From positions 3,100,001-3,164,000 of the forward strand of contig NC_079889.1 in NCBI RefSeq assembly GCF_029227915.1: a stretch of DNA of 64,000 nucleotides, written 5' to 3'. The translations under genes and the position numbers were made by a program. Position 1 is the first letter of the stretch. Each line of letters opens with the position of its first letter. Shown here in pieces: positions 48,301 to 59,900 of this stretch. The notes under the pieces are model-generated. The model was not told where the DNA came from, did no database searches, and worked only from the letters and a program-made list of their open reading frames with translations. The stretch is from Hydractinia symbiolongicarpus. Taxonomy: Eukaryota; Cnidaria; Hydrozoa; Anthoathecata; Hydractiniidae.

Positions 48301-51300
48301 ATCAAGCCGTTGATTTTTGACTTTATTGACTTACACAAAAGTCAATTTTATGGCGGGAAAAAAATTATGAGCAATGAGGGCAAAAAACATCTTAAATCAT
48401 GTTTGACATCCGAATATAACTAAAAACAACAGAAAAGTACTTTACAAATACTTGCTTTAAGTTTTCTGCCAAAAAATAAAAAAAATTAAAGATTTTTAGA
48501 CCTAACATATTAAGTTTTTTTCTCAAAGTATTTTTAACAAATACAGTCCCTCGTGTTGTCTCGCTTCCTTCTCAAAACAAACTTTCGCTTTACTGTGATG
48601 TATTACATTTTGAAGATCGTAGTTTAAAAAAGAATACTTAATAATATATACCTGATATGTATATATTGCCTTCAAAAAATGTAGCAAATCATAATAAAGT
48701 AGTTAGCTATCTATTAACAGGTTGCCAACATTGAGGCAATAAAGGGGGTATAGTAATGGTCTGGTTTTTACACAATGTTATTTAGAATCTGCGAGGATGG
48801 AAATCAACACCAATGACCAAAATCTTACTCAAGCCGTTTGTGTAACCCCTTCAACCTCCTTATTGCATATGATTCGCAAAAAAATATTTTTGCGAAAAAT
48901 TAATTCGGTACTTATTCGCAAAAATTAGCGCTTATGAAAAGTCGCAAATTTACCTCTGCAATTAGGAGAAGTCCCGTATACATTATATCTGTTTTCTCCT
49001 CCTGTTCCTGCAAAACATTGACCACCATTCTGCAGCGCGAATAATTTGAAACCTTTATCCAACGAAGCTTCTGCGCACTTCTGTAGCGGATCTGACCTAG
49101 ATTTGTAATCCGAGTCCATCAATAAGGGATGGTTTCCTTCTAAGGTTGGAATTGCTCTAATCCATTTGTCTAGGTAGCAGCCCACATCAGAGAAGACTAA
49201 AGAAATGATAACGCAGAATTAATGTCACAAGTTATCCATTACAGTTCCTAGGGACTCTTACCTAAAGCTGAGTCTATTATCCGGCCTGGAATTATTTTTA
49301 TGTTGTTTATTATATATTAGACATTTTTATTCATTTTACAGACAAATAAAACGATTTGCGATGCAAAATCTATGTACAAGTTTGAAAGATTGATTTTCAT
49401 TAACCGATTCAGGGAAAATTTCTATATTAAAAGATGTGTTATCATTAAACTCGTTATCTGCTTTTAAATCGGGACTGTGAGACGCAGGAAAAGAATTTGG
49501 TATTTCATCATGTTTTTATTGAAATATTGGAATAATGGAGTTAATTAAAAAATCAAATTTCAGCCTTATCATTGTTTTTATTTGGTTTCTATTTTTCGGT
49601 CATGCCAAGAATTGTTTTTTTGTCAAAAAATAATTAATTCAATATAAAACGGAAGATTTTACAACAAAAACACTTCTTACCATGGTCTCCAAGTGAATAA
49701 ACTCTTTTAGAAGCAGCGTTTGGTGTTTTTATTTTCTGCTCTGTCACTGGCACACTCTTGTCAGGCGTATTACGAGGGTTGTTGATCACGGTTTCTACAC
49801 TTGGTCTCTTATCATTTGCTAATGCACGAGCTGTTTTTTCTTCTTTCTTAGCCACGTCTACAATTTTCATACCACCCTTACCATCAGGAACAACTTCAGC
49901 ATCAAAAGATTGTACGTCGAATCCACTGGAAGCAGGAGAAGCTGGCAATTGTGGCACGTCAATATAACTAGCTGGAGGTGGTGCTGGTGGATATACCGAT
50001 TTAAAATTAGTTGGTGCAGAAGGAGGAGACGCTGGTACAGTTACTCGTTGTGGTGCTGGTGCATGGTGCGGCGGAGCTACTACATGTGGTGTAGCTGCAC
50101 GTTGGGCAGACGCTACTCGTTGCGGTGTAGCTATTTTCGGTGGTTTAACAGCGGCTGGTTGTGGTGCAGGGCGAGAAGGTGGTGGCGGAGGAGGTCGAGG
50201 TGGAGGCGCTGGAGGAGGTGGTGGTGAATGAGGAGGAGGTTGTGGTGGAGCAGGGGGTGAAAACGTATTCATTGAAGCAACAGGTGGGACGACTTTATTA
50301 GCAGGAGCTGTAACCTTGGTATCTTTTGCCCATGCTTGATTCGACCAAAATGGATCATACGCTGCCATAGTTGGTGAACTGGCTTTAGCTGAAACTGGTG
50401 CATTGACATATTGTCTTTGTTGTTGCGGTAGCAACGGCTGAGCAGCTTTGGTAATTATTGCGGGGAAATTTCCCCTCCTCTCGGCAACCATAGGTTTGTC
50501 ATTGTTTTCTTTATCAGAAAATGCGTTCACTAAGGCATGATATAATTTACTAGTGTCAATGTTTATTTCTTTGAATTTTTGATGGTGAGACGACGGACTT
50601 CTTTTACTACCAGTCTTTTGCACCGGTAAAGATTTACGCCATTTGTCATATGTCCAATACTCTGCAGAGAAGGAAAGGGTTTATACATAGCGAAGAAAGA
50701 AGGGACATATACAGAGAAGAGAGAAGAGACACTCTAGTTTTATAATGTGATGTATTTACTTTATTATTCCCGCCGTGCGATTAGCGTTTTTATCTTAGGG
50801 ATGGATTTACTTGTAAAGTTTTAGGAATGCGGAATTATTCCACAATTATTAGTTTCAACGAAAGAAGTTATTAAGTTTGAAAAAAATCTATAAAAAAATG
50901 AATATAAAATACACACAGGTAGCACAAATCACAAATCTGTTCTGTGCTATAAAAAGCAATTACAACTTTGAATTCAAATAATAATATCTTTGCAATCGAA
51001 ATTGTTGAAAGAACTTACTAACACTGCTATGCGGAAATATTGGAATATGTAGGCATAGTACAAACCATAATAAAAGTATGCCGTAGCAAGACTTCGAAAT
51101 TAGCAGAGAGACGGTACTTTTTTTATTTTATGCCATAAAAACGTGTTGGCTACAGAGGCCATATATTAGGGAGGCGGGTATTATTAAAGTAAATAAGCTA
51201 GTCATATATAACTTTTATTTGTGTACGTATTTTATCAACTTACCTTTTTTATTCGGTAACGCGGTAACGAAACAAAGCCACAAAAAGCAAGCAAGTACAA

Positions 51301-51322
51301 CAACTTTAGCTTTAAAATTCAT
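39316..51322 (-). CDS. Secreted multidomain protein: Pro-rich, WSC-like, vWA and giant disordered region
   Basis: Minus-strand coding exons: 51244-51322, 49681-50661, 48954-49196, 47911-47950, 47575-47707, 46115-46586, 45362-45922, 44935-45104, 44321-44504, 40418-44218 and 39316-39441. All phases match and there is no stop. Order: signal peptide, Ala/Pro-rich segment (about 325 aa), WSC-like Cys module, acidic and Lys-rich linkers, vWA (about 185 aa), then about 1270 residues of charged disordered sequence. The product is extracellular by its signal peptide, and vWA/WSC-like modules suggest matrix or surface binding; no enzyme motif seen. The 3' end is open: exon 10 can read through its donor to a stop at 40377 (2234 aa in all). 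Alternatively it splices to 39316-39441 and then, through an in-phase acceptor at 37706, into the LamG exons (about 2523 aa). Start: ATG 51322 heads the only hydrophobic leader. Confidence 0.82.
40418..44218 (-). CDS. vWA-gene exon 10: 3.8-kb exon encoding a charged disordered region
   Basis: 1267 codons without a stop, very rich in Lys, Glu, Asp, Ser, Asn, Gln and His. Subregions: Glu/Lys runs (EEEEDKKNKKKENQKEKEK), acidic runs (KSDDDDKDDDNEK), a Gly/Tyr/Asn/Gln-rich block (NNNGQYGYPNSNSQPG, NGDNGYSGYQNSYNGQ) and an Asn/His block (NNNHNHNDHHNQH). There is no cysteine in the parts I checked. Composition suggests an intrinsically disordered, polyelectrolyte-like secreted region, of the kind seen in matrix, mineral-associated or adhesive proteins; this is inference. 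The antisense and overlapping frames here reflect composition. It ends in phase 1 at G|GTGAGT (40417). Confidence 0.85.
44219..44320 (-). other. 102-bp stop-free intron, multiple of three
   Basis: Donor CAGG|GTAGGA and acceptor TTTCGTTTTAG|AAGC. The intron is exactly 34 codons with no in-frame stop, so retaining it would add a hydrophobic/aromatic insert (LSNYYYTC, VIYPFHFVL) without breaking the protein. Confidence 0.6.
44321..45104 (-). CDS. vWA-gene exons 8-9: linker after vWA
   Basis: Exons 44935-45104 (phase 1 to 0) and 44321-44504 (phase 0 to 1). The first has a CKC motif and an acidic polar tail; the second is Pro/Ser-rich. No domain recognised. Confidence 0.7.
45362..45922 (-). CDS. 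vWA-gene exon 7: von Willebrand factor A domain
   Basis: About 187 residues: LDLAFVIDASAGSEQGG, HVGLVTYATDAQIMM, KYTGQALTLA, DVLVLMTDGPSSDDI, KIITVGIG, ending KASCVG. The strand order and MIDAS elements (DxSx., T in KYTG, D in TDG) are those of collagen/matrilin-type vWA domains, which bind ligands through a metal ion. The fifth MIDAS position, usually Ser, is Gly here (DASAG), with Ser next. Confidence 0.9.
46115..47707 (-). CDS. vWA-gene exons 5-6: acidic and Lys/Glu-rich linker
   Basis: Exons 47575-47707 (phase 2 to 0) and 46115-46586 (phase 0 to 1). The first is acidic (FDKSDEEDYDKTLLQEEQ). The second is Lys/Glu-rich with likely helix (IINKVKENKDKKAEKDARTV, KELFKGMKEKNEEINKHNQK) and ends PPCICPDK just before vWA. 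No known fold recognised. Confidence 0.7.
46838..47178 (-). mobile_element. tRNA-derived SINE (family A), minus strand
   Basis: Read on the minus strand: GGTTGGCGCGGTATTATAGT (A-box region), GAGACCGGGGTTCGATTCCC (B-box), then CCCGGGTTAACTCAAGTCAT, GTGGGCCGTTGGATGTTGCA and GTAAAATATGCACATCTA. It is full length, apart from a missing TATC tail, relative to the copy at 59500. It lies in the intron between exons 5 and 6 of the vWA gene. Confidence 0.85.
47911..49196 (-). CDS. vWA-gene exons 3-4: WSC-like cysteine module
   Basis: Exons 48954-49196 and 47911-47950. VGCYLDKWIRAIPTLEG, SDPLQKCAEASLDKGFKLF, ALQNGGQCFAGTGGENRY and YGTSPNCR, then DDGLGGGWASEVY across the intron. This G-C-[YF]-x-D ... 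GG-x-C ... YG-x-S-x-x-C ... GGxWA-x-x-VY pattern is a WSC-related module common in cnidarian extracellular proteins (my recollection). Four cysteines would form two disulfides. Confidence 0.72.
49681..50661 (-). CDS. vWA-gene exon 2: Ala/Pro-rich segment
   Basis: 327 codons opening EYWTYDKWRKSLPV. The core is a run of PPP/APP/PPPPSRP motifs and VA(S/T)PQR-type repeats (roughly residues 120-210 of the exon), then a charged tail ending SLGDHG. It is likely an extended extracellular spacer. The plus-strand Trp/Arg-rich frame over it is an antisense artefact. Phases 1-1. Confidence 0.8.
51244..51322 (-). CDS. vWA-gene exon 1: signal peptide
   Basis: MNFKAKVVVLACFLWLCFVT is followed by ALPNKK. 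A basic n-region, a hydrophobic core and a small-residue site near VTA fit secretion. Phase 1 exit at G|GTAAGT. Confidence 0.8.
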
Positions 51323-53480
51323 CTAGCTTTTTGTGTTATTTACCACACATAAGGAGGTTAGGATATTACAACATTAAGAAAATTTTAAAAAACAATTTTA
51401 TATATTACATTGAAATGATAAACAAATTATTTTATCCATTCAAAACACTTCGTTCATTTATTATTCTCGAGAGCCATAATTAGTAGGTTTATCTTTTCTT
51501 CATGGCACCTCGATCATTTTCGGCATGATACAAATATACACAATACATATGAATGCTCAATACAAACATCTGTTTAAATGCTCACTTTTACTACGACTTG
51601 TTCTTGCTGTTTCAATAGAAAAAGTAAAGAAAACGCTAAAAATCATACAGAAAGTAAGCTAGAATTAAGGGAAATATTGTATTTTCTTCTAGAAATAAAA
51701 AGGTCCGTAAATATGAATTGCAGAAAGTAACGATGAAAATCAAAATGACGTGTGTAGGATTTGACTTAATAGAAGCTAAAAACTATCATGTTCAGAAGTT
51801 TTTTTTGAAGTGCTTTCTTCAATGTCACAGCATGACAGAGAGTTACCAGACTATAACAACGAGTTCTTTACGAAAAAGAAGTTTTCTCATTAAAACAATG
51901 CTAAGGTATACTCTACAACAGATATCCACGATGATAAATGTCTGATATTAAGTTAAATTTGCTGGGAACTGGGAATAATTGTGTCCTTGGTATAACGAAA
52001 AATTGTCATAGTTACGTGATACATTAGATTATCATTCGGCATTAACTTTCTTTACGATGTACATATTTTAAAGTTAGTTAGTTGAAAAAATATAATTTCT
52101 AAAGATAGTCATGCGTTTTTGACTTGTTTATATAGAATTGTTGGCACAATTGTAACATAGAAACTGACCTAACCTTCAGAAATGATGCCATGGTATTTAA
52201 GTCCATTACCAGCGAGACTATTTAGCTAACTTCTACTCAATAAGTTGCTAAATTGGTTTAGGTATACATCATTTGATTACAAGATTTGCAGTCAGTATTA
52301 CATTTTTTCACTTTCTTTATCAGAATGCACAACCAAGTTTTTAAAAAATATAAAGAAAGTTTTATGACTGAACTTTGCTAAGCAAAAACACATAATGTTA
52401 TCCTGATTTTAGTTTTCTTATGCACCATTAGCGGTGTTTTCTTTGGAATGAACAAAACAGTTTCAGAAAAATACCTTCGCTCTGTTACTTTTGTCAAATT
52501 TCTTAAATTAATGCACATTTGTCCATAGATGAGTTGCAGCGTGACGTAGTTGCTTGATTTTGCGTCTAAAGCAATGGACATGCGCACGCATGCACAGAGG
52601 CAAAAAATATAAAGACCAGACCGTAACGGTCAAAGAAATTAAGTTGAAAAAGCAACTTACTTTTTATAATAATTAAAACCTCTCTTGAAAAGGAAAAATA
52701 ATAGTCTAGAAAAATCCATTTCAGCTTCTTTTAGATCGTTTATTCTTTATATCTATAAATTAAAGAAAAAAGTCAATTTTCTTTATAAGGTCCTTCTTTC
52801 ATTTCCTGTAAAAATGCGCGCGCATATACAGAACTTTGTAAACATTTGCAAATCATCTAAAATAAATACTAAATAAATTAGTTCGCAAAAGGTGACAATG
52901 TGAGTGTGAAGTGACTTGTGCAGGGGGAATAAGATTTTTGCCATAGAATTATTCTTATTTGTGCGCTGATTCTTTTTTTAAATGGCAAATTCTACCACCA
53001 CTAGAATCCAATTAGGTCACGCTACCACGGTCATTATTGTTTGCAAACGCAACTACTTTTAAAAAATGAAACAGTAATTTTTCTTTAATAAAAATAGAGA
53101 AAAAACCTAAGGTTAAATTCCAGTTGCTCACTCACTCGTCCCCCTATCTCAAATATATAGAAGCAAGACACCCGCCAGATGCAAGTTCGGCTGTCCAGAA
53201 ACATTAAGAAAGAAATGTTTGGCTTCTCCCTAAAATGTTATAAAATATTTTATTACGAGAAAGATGATAAAATGTTTAATACTACGACATTAAAAATAAA
53301 GTATTAGCAACTGATGGTGAGAAACTTCATATTAAGTACGACAAAAATATTTTTTCAGGTTGTAAATTCGGCAATGTTAACCAACATATCAGAACAAAGC
53401 TACTCCTAAAAACAACGCCAAACAAGGTTAGAAAATAATGTTTTAGTAGAAAGAGGCATTTATACAGGACATTTACGCAC
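51323..53480. other. Upstream of the vWA gene, no gene recognised
   Basis: AT-rich with short frames only. The vWA gene's promoter and 5'UTR should lie in the first few hundred bases, but no clear TATA box could be assigned. Confidence 0.4.
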
Positions 53481-53559
53481 GTGCTAAAGTATGTGAAGAC
53501 GTTGGGGACGTCAATCTAAAGAATTTAAAGCCGAAGCAAGAATTAAGATGTAAAGGTAA

Positions 53560-53780
53560 GCGTTACGTCACCGATCTAAGTAGGTAACGGGAAGTTTTAA
53601 CATACTTGGGGATTTCATCCTTATGGCTGTTCTTCCTCTTCGACTGTAACTAAGTTACATTACCCGCAAGACATACGTATAGCAATGATCTAAATTTCTT
53701 GCCAGCCTTACAAATTGGCGAAGTAGAAACTCGAACCTGAAACTTTATGATTACAAGTTACAGCGCTACCAAGTTATTAA
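53560..53780 (-). repeat. Probable tRNA-derived SINE, diverged
   Basis: Minus strand: CTTGGTAGCGCTGTAACTTG (A-box-like), then CAGGTTCGAGTTTCTAC (B-box) at the right spacing, 53700-53778. The body is not matched to the other SINEs here. Confidence 0.45.
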
Positions 53781-55200
53781 AAAGAACCAGTCAATGATAT
53801 TCTGGTGCAAGTCCGAAAAAAAGCTTTTTTAACCAAGCGATTCTACCCAAGCCAACCAGTTATGTAAATATACCTCCTATTTATCCTGCCCGATTATTGT
53901 CCCTCTTGCCTTTCATGCAAATATTCCTTTAGCGACGTATAGGCTATACTTAAAATAAGAAATATAAAGTCATCTACATTATTGCTGAAATGTTAATTCT
54001 AAAGTTAAAACCAGATCAATCGAGGCCATAGAATAACAAAGAGTTCGATCGAATAAACAATTTTACCAGCAGGAAGGAACAAAAATAAATCCTCAGTGGC
54101 GAAGGTAAGCGATCAAGGCCATTTCTTCAATCATTTAAATTGAACAAGATGCAAAAGCTGCATAAAATATCTCGCTATTAAAAAGGTGCAACTACAATAC
54201 ATTCACAATAGTGACACACTCAATTCTGTTGTTTAATTTACATTTAAGAGAACCAAAGTGGTGTATGCTACTTCGCCTGTGACCACAAACCATGCTACTA
54301 GGATTTGAAGCCTCTTTAAATGACTCTGGTAAGTTGCTAAAAGAACATTTAGGACACAATAAAAACTTAAGACGTCTGGATGTAGCCACTAAGTTTGCGC
54401 AAATTTAAAGCAGCGAAATGGGGACCAGCGATATTTTTAAAAAAGCTTTTGGAGGAAACAATGTCAAAAATGTGATGGTTAACGGTACACACGCTTTTCT
54501 TAAGAATATCAAAATTCAAACAAAGCATTTTTTAATTTCTCTGTTGTTTTTCATTTGTCTTTTTTTCTAAACAATAAGCCTAATTGTAACAGGGAATTCC
54601 AGCAAACTAGATTCTTATAAAAAGCGTGATAAAATATAACCAAAATAAGCAAAGGGGCAGCAGTGGTTATATTCGTTATCCGAACGAGTGTCAAGGGTTT
54701 CTAAAAAAAGCAAAACGGTTAGGTAGGCAAACTTTAAATAAAGTGAAAATAGTGTACATCTAAATGCTTTTTCTTTTATAAGATCATGCTTTATTTTGTA
54801 ACTAGACTAACCTTATATTAGCATTGCAGGTAGATCAAAGTTTAAAGCTAGATGCTGCATTTAGCTAGAGCTAGAAAACAAGAGTAAAAGTCCCTTATTA
54901 GCTATACCTCTACTAGATCCCTCGTATCAGCTATAGCTAGTTAGCTGTCTGAAAACCTTAAAATTTATGTATTTAAGATTGTTATATGTAGACAACAATA
55001 CCGGAACCTTCATTGGTCTGATTCGAGACGACACTTGATAAAGACGCGCTTCGCACAAAAACAAAAACAGTGCAGCATCAAATCAACTTTTATTTCCCGA
55101 AGTTGTGTTTTAAACACTACCCTTCTAAAGGTGTGGGTGAATTAGTTCAGTAATTAAAATGTTAGCATTCTTTTTAGTATTTGTTTTGTTTAAATAAGCC
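53781..55200. other. Gene-poor stretch
   Basis: Nothing recognised except a possible short exon-like frame at 54418-54484 (MGTSDIFKKAFGGNNVKNV), which has a weak donor and no partner exon. Confidence 0.35.
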
Positions 55201-55220
55201 TGGTTAATTTTCTGGTTGTT

Positions 55221-55340
55221 TCTGCTAATTTTTTGTTTTTTCTGCTAATTTCTTCACTGCTTCTGCTAATTTCTTGACTACTTCTGCTAATTTCTTGGTT
55301 GTTTCTGCTAACTTCCTGGTTGTTTCTGCTAATTTTCTTA
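55221..55340. repeat. 21-bp tandem repeat encoding heptads on the minus strand
   Basis: TCTGCTAA recurs at 55221, 55241, 55262, 55283, 55304 and 55325. Read on the minus strand in one frame, the unit gives K-K-L-A-E-x-x, six near-perfect heptads, before a stop. No start, splice site or flanking gene was found, so it may be non-coding. Confidence 0.75.
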
Positions 55341-55554
55341 GTTCTTTATTTTCTGGTTCTTTCTGCTCGTTGTTATTTGTAGGGAGTGTCAAGAGAGACT
55401 TGACCCTTCAAGTGTTTTTAAGAAACGCTGATGGTGGCGGTCTAGTTATTGGTTAGTCTGAAAAAGAAAGAAAATTAGTACAAATAAGGTTCAAGAACAC
55501 AATTCTAATACAACCTTTAAAAACTCTAAATAGACTTTTAGTCCTTAGAATAAA

Positions 55555-55915
55555 ACCAAAATATGTCGTAAAAGGACATAAAGGTAGCAATATTGTTTTG
55601 CCTATGTCAGCATTATTTTCTGTGACGTCATCAAAAACTTAAAATTTATTTAATTTACCACTATCGCTTGAAAGCTTTTGACAGCCAAATAAAAGTTATT
55701 TAACATGTTTTTCTGTTTTTACATAGTCTGCATGAATAATGGTCAAGTATTGCCCAAAAATCCGAAATTTTCCGATTTTCGGGTAAAATCCGAAGAGAAT
55801 TGGGTAATCGGCTTAATCATGTAACCAAAATTCTCAGAAATATTCCTCTCGACAAAATAAGATTGTGTTGTAAGTTTTGAGTCCTAAGGTTTTCCTAACG
55901 AAAGTTATTATTGCC
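55555..55915. mobile_element. Internal fragment of the TTAA-flanked element
   Basis: Collinear with 9510-9900 of the complete copy: TTTTCTGTGACGTCATCA, AAATAAAAGTTATTTAACAT, TTTTTCTGTTTTTACAT and TTGTGTTGTAAGTTTTGAGT. Both termini are absent. Confidence 0.72.
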
Positions 55916-58900
55916 ATATTTATCATGAAATGCTTTCGTACCACTTTGACAACTTTTAATTTTATTTATTAACGAAAAGTCCCTATGGCTTAACCGTTGT
56001 GGCTATGTATTCATGTTTGTGCCTTCTCAGGTGAATTTCTTGAAAGTCAAAGTGCAACAATTCTGTTGAAAGAAATATATTGATATAAAAATTTCCACCA
56101 AGCCTGTTTTTAAAACAATTTTTGTATTACTTATACTTCTCACGTCTTGGAATTTAGGCACAGTAAGAGAAGGGATGAGTTTTTTTGAAGAAAATTACAA
56201 ATTCTGGCCAGCCAGCAAAAAAACAATTTATCGAACGTGATAGGCTACAACGCATTGTTGTTGCTTCCAGAAAGTTAATGCGCGGGAAATACACCAATTT
56301 CGCTAAATTCAGAATTCGTACTGCCCTTCTTTTTAAACTATTTATGTATGCACTTAAATAATGCCATGCCAACAGCAACACTTAACACAAACGAGGAGAG
56401 GAATAGATAGATCGGCTGCTTATACACAATATAAAGCATCATCGCTATTTCCTTTGTAATTGTGGGTTGAGAGGGGGAAAACGATATAGCTGATTATGAA
56501 AGAGTTAACGATGTAAGATAATCTGCTATATATTTATTTTTGTTGAGTAATTAAGAAGGTAATTTCTATTGATGTAGCCAAACAAATTAGCATGTCGATT
56601 AGCTATATATTTTATAGACAAAAGCAATGGAGAAAAAAGGCGACTGTTAAAATACCTAAAGTAGGGCAGATTTCCTAATAATTTGATTGCTTTTGTGCTG
56701 CAATAACAAAAACAATGAAATCAACACAAAGAAGGTCCACATTTATTTCTGTTTACACTGGACGCTTCTTCTGTTTAATTTCATACTAAAAAGGATTACA
56801 CCAATACCGACCCGAAACCTCCCGCTTGAGTTATCAAAGTAGGTCAGTAACTCTATCTACTGTATCTTGACGACCAAATAGAGAGAATGCCAACACTGAG
56901 AACTATTAAGCAGAAAGGATCGACTCGAAAAGATTTTATAGCAGCAGTTGCTATGACTAGTTAGATTTCAGACCACGACTCTAATGCAAGGTCTGCAGTT
57001 GCTGTAGGAGAGGTTGATCAAGAAAGAACACTTCGATATTTAAGTACACATACATTACAGCTCCTCATGTGGTACATATTCCTTGTCAATTGACTGCTCA
57101 ATTGACCGACTGACCATACTTGAGCTCAACATGTTACAGCTGAAAGAAAACTGGTACAGAACCAAGGTCACTAGTGCTACGCAAAGGCAACCAAAATAAA
57201 GATGGTTGACTCACATCATAAAAATGACACTATATACAATTTTTATGATTTATTTATAAAATATATTCTCTAACACAGCCAGACATATCGCTTTTGATGA
57301 ATGACCAAATCAACCAAATAAAAAAAACAATGAAAAAATAACATAGCAAAAACTGACAGATAATGTTTCAGAATTATAACGACTTGCCAACATAGCATTC
57401 TTTTAACCCAAAAGTGCCAGTTTACACTCACAACGATCTGTCAATTAACATACCGAAAAGAATCTAATTATCCTGAAAATTACTGCGGAGATCAACAATA
57501 TATCTTTAAATAAAGACGATTACACTTATCTAGCGGAAGGTCATGAATTATACTACGAATTGTGTAAGCTTGCACGCTGGCACATAATTATATAAAACAG
57601 GCTACCGTTTGAACTTTTTTAAGTATTTATATCCGGATGCATTTTACGTCCGGATGTTTTTAAAGTGTTATTTAATCATCGGATATTGACCATAACGTTA
57701 AAACATTCGGTATTATAAAGTTTCTGGGAAATGCAGTAAAGGGTTTAGCACTGAGGTTTCAGTACATTTTACAGTACCTTTTTAATTTGTTTTTATACTG
57801 GCAAGAAAGAGGTAATAAATGTTTTAAAGGCGTCTTGATATCAAAATACAGACTGAGGACCACCTTCACAGTACCCGGTCATACAGACAAAGTTCCCAAG
57901 ATGATAAATATTTTGATTCATTGACGTTGTCACAAAAAAAGACAAAGTAGCTTCTTCTCACTAGTTTCAAACAATCAAGTTAAAGTTGCTTATGCAAATA
58001 AATAAATTAGAAAACATAGAACAATGTGATACATTCATAACCAAAATAATTTTTTGAAAATCGAGGCGTTCCCAGAAGCAGCGCTAAATGGGTAAAGAAT
58101 CGCTGTTAGCTACAAATAGGTATTAGATATAGTTAATGATTGTTCTTCAGTCGATTATCTCAATTATAATACGTATGTGACTTTTTAAAACATTTTCAAA
58201 CTACTAAGATTTTGTGTTCTTGACACGTGAATATACAACTTTTATCTATTACGTCAAACAATTAAATATTACAAAAGTAGTCTGCACTATATTAATGAAA
58301 TAATAACACTTAAATATTATTACCGCAAATATTTGCAATTAAAGAATATACCGCTCGTTAATTATACCTAAGTGATAAAGTCAAACGATTTATTTTCGGT
58401 ATCATGAAACGAAAAAGTTTAGCAAGGTTGAATAAAGGACAAAAGAATAAATTTAAATTGTTTTTTTAAAATTAAGTATAAGAATATAAAGTTATGGTTA
58501 TTAAATTCTTGAGTCAACCTGATTGGTCGACGTTTTTATGGAATTCCCATTTTACTTTAATGCACGGTGTTAAAAATTAACTTAACTTTCGCAGCTATAA
58601 CTTTCAATCGTTTTAATCGCATTTAAATCGACTCTTACATGTCCACTAGACAAAATATTCCGTGCGGAGTAGAAAAAGGATTTAAAGATTCTGTTTTGTT
58701 GGCGGTTTATGTGAGGCAGCAACAGTAGAAAACGATTCTATTTTGATCCCTGGATAACTTCCGCCAGTCAATTAAAATGTAGTTCAGTAACAACGAAAGA
58801 GCAACGTACATACTGGCAAATTATTTTTTGCATGTGTCTAAAGAAAAAAAGTGCAATTTTTCTGCCTCTCTGTGACGCACCAGTAGCATTTATAGATGAA

Positions 58901-59495
58901 GTAGCCGTAAAGCTTTACAGTTAACAATATTATCTTTGTTGCATCATCAATGCATTTTAAAAATATAATAATTAGTGATTTGCTATGGCATTAACGATTA
59001 ACTTATTCCCTTGGGATAATAATTATAGCTATAATGAGACGTATTAAAATTTGTCATTAGAAGCATATTTACTAAAATGTTAAAGCATGGTTAAAGTAAA
59101 GCGATTATAATAAGTACTCTGTGCACACCCTGTACTCGCTGTACCCCCTTTACCCCCCCCCCCCCCCCCCTCCCCCCTGTACTCCCTCTATCATGACTGT
59201 TTCAGCACGGAAAGTAAGACTTCGTTGGTTGTTTGAGCACGTTTCGGGCGCAAAATGGCGGCCAAGAATAAGAACAGTTTCAATAAATAAGCAGATTCAC
59301 TTTGCATACCGTTTTTGCACACATTAAATCAATTTCAATATCATTTCAATAGTTTTTCAAAATTATTGAAGCCATTGGCGGGCGATGGTGTGCATCACAA
59401 CATAGACGAGCTAGAAGAAGCTGGTGGCAAATTTGGTCTAATTTAGCCATACATTTTTTATCGAAATTGGGGAAATGAAAGTTACACTAAATCAA
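55916..59495. other. Gene-poor stretch with a poly-C tract
   Basis: No gene recognised. A C-rich tract (59143-59178) is broken by a single T-run; a tRNA-like segment at 56810-56880 is too irregular to call. Confidence 0.4.
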
Positions 59496-59499
59496 CGTT

Positions 59500-59900
59500 G
59501 TGGCGCCGTAGATTAGTGGTTATGTGGCGCCGTAGATTAGTGGTTATTGTGGCGCCGTAGATTAGTGGTTATAGCTCTCGTACTCTGTGCGGGAGACCGG
59601 GGTTCGATTCCTCTTGACGGCGATTCAACATGGGCGAGTGAATGTTACCATAGCCCCGGGTTAACCCAAGCCATGTGAGGGAAATTGGGAAGATGGCACA
59701 CTGTGTGGGCCGTTGGATGTTGCCGGGAGTTGCCTAGTAGAGCGCGGGCCCTAATTGGGTCTGCGTCGCTCAAAATGAGCATTAAATACTCTAGGACTCT
59801 CCATCTAAGCCATGGCCCCTCCTGGAAATAATAGACAGGGTATATCCCTCAATATTTGTGAGGCTAGCCATGTAAAATATGCACATCTATCTATCTATCA
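59500..59900 (+). mobile_element. tRNA-derived SINE (family A) with a triplicated head and (TATC)n tail
   Basis: TGGCGCCGTAGATTAGTGGT occurs three times (59501, 59525 and 59550). Then follow GAGACCGGGGTTCGATTCC (B-box), CCCCGGGTTAACCCAAGCCA, GTGAGGGAAATTGGG, GTGGGCCGTTGGATGTTGCC, CAGGGTATATCCCTCAATAT and a tail of CTATCTATCTATC. The same family as 46838-47178. Confidence 0.88.

Noticed and set aside
49910-50227. Trp/Arg-rich 105-codon plus-strand frame
   Set aside because: Antisense of the Pro-rich exon; the composition is a by-product of proline codons.
56810-56880. tRNA-like segment on the minus strand
   Set aside because: The B-box is irregular (GGTTTCGGGTC) and the spacing poor; no repeat partner found.
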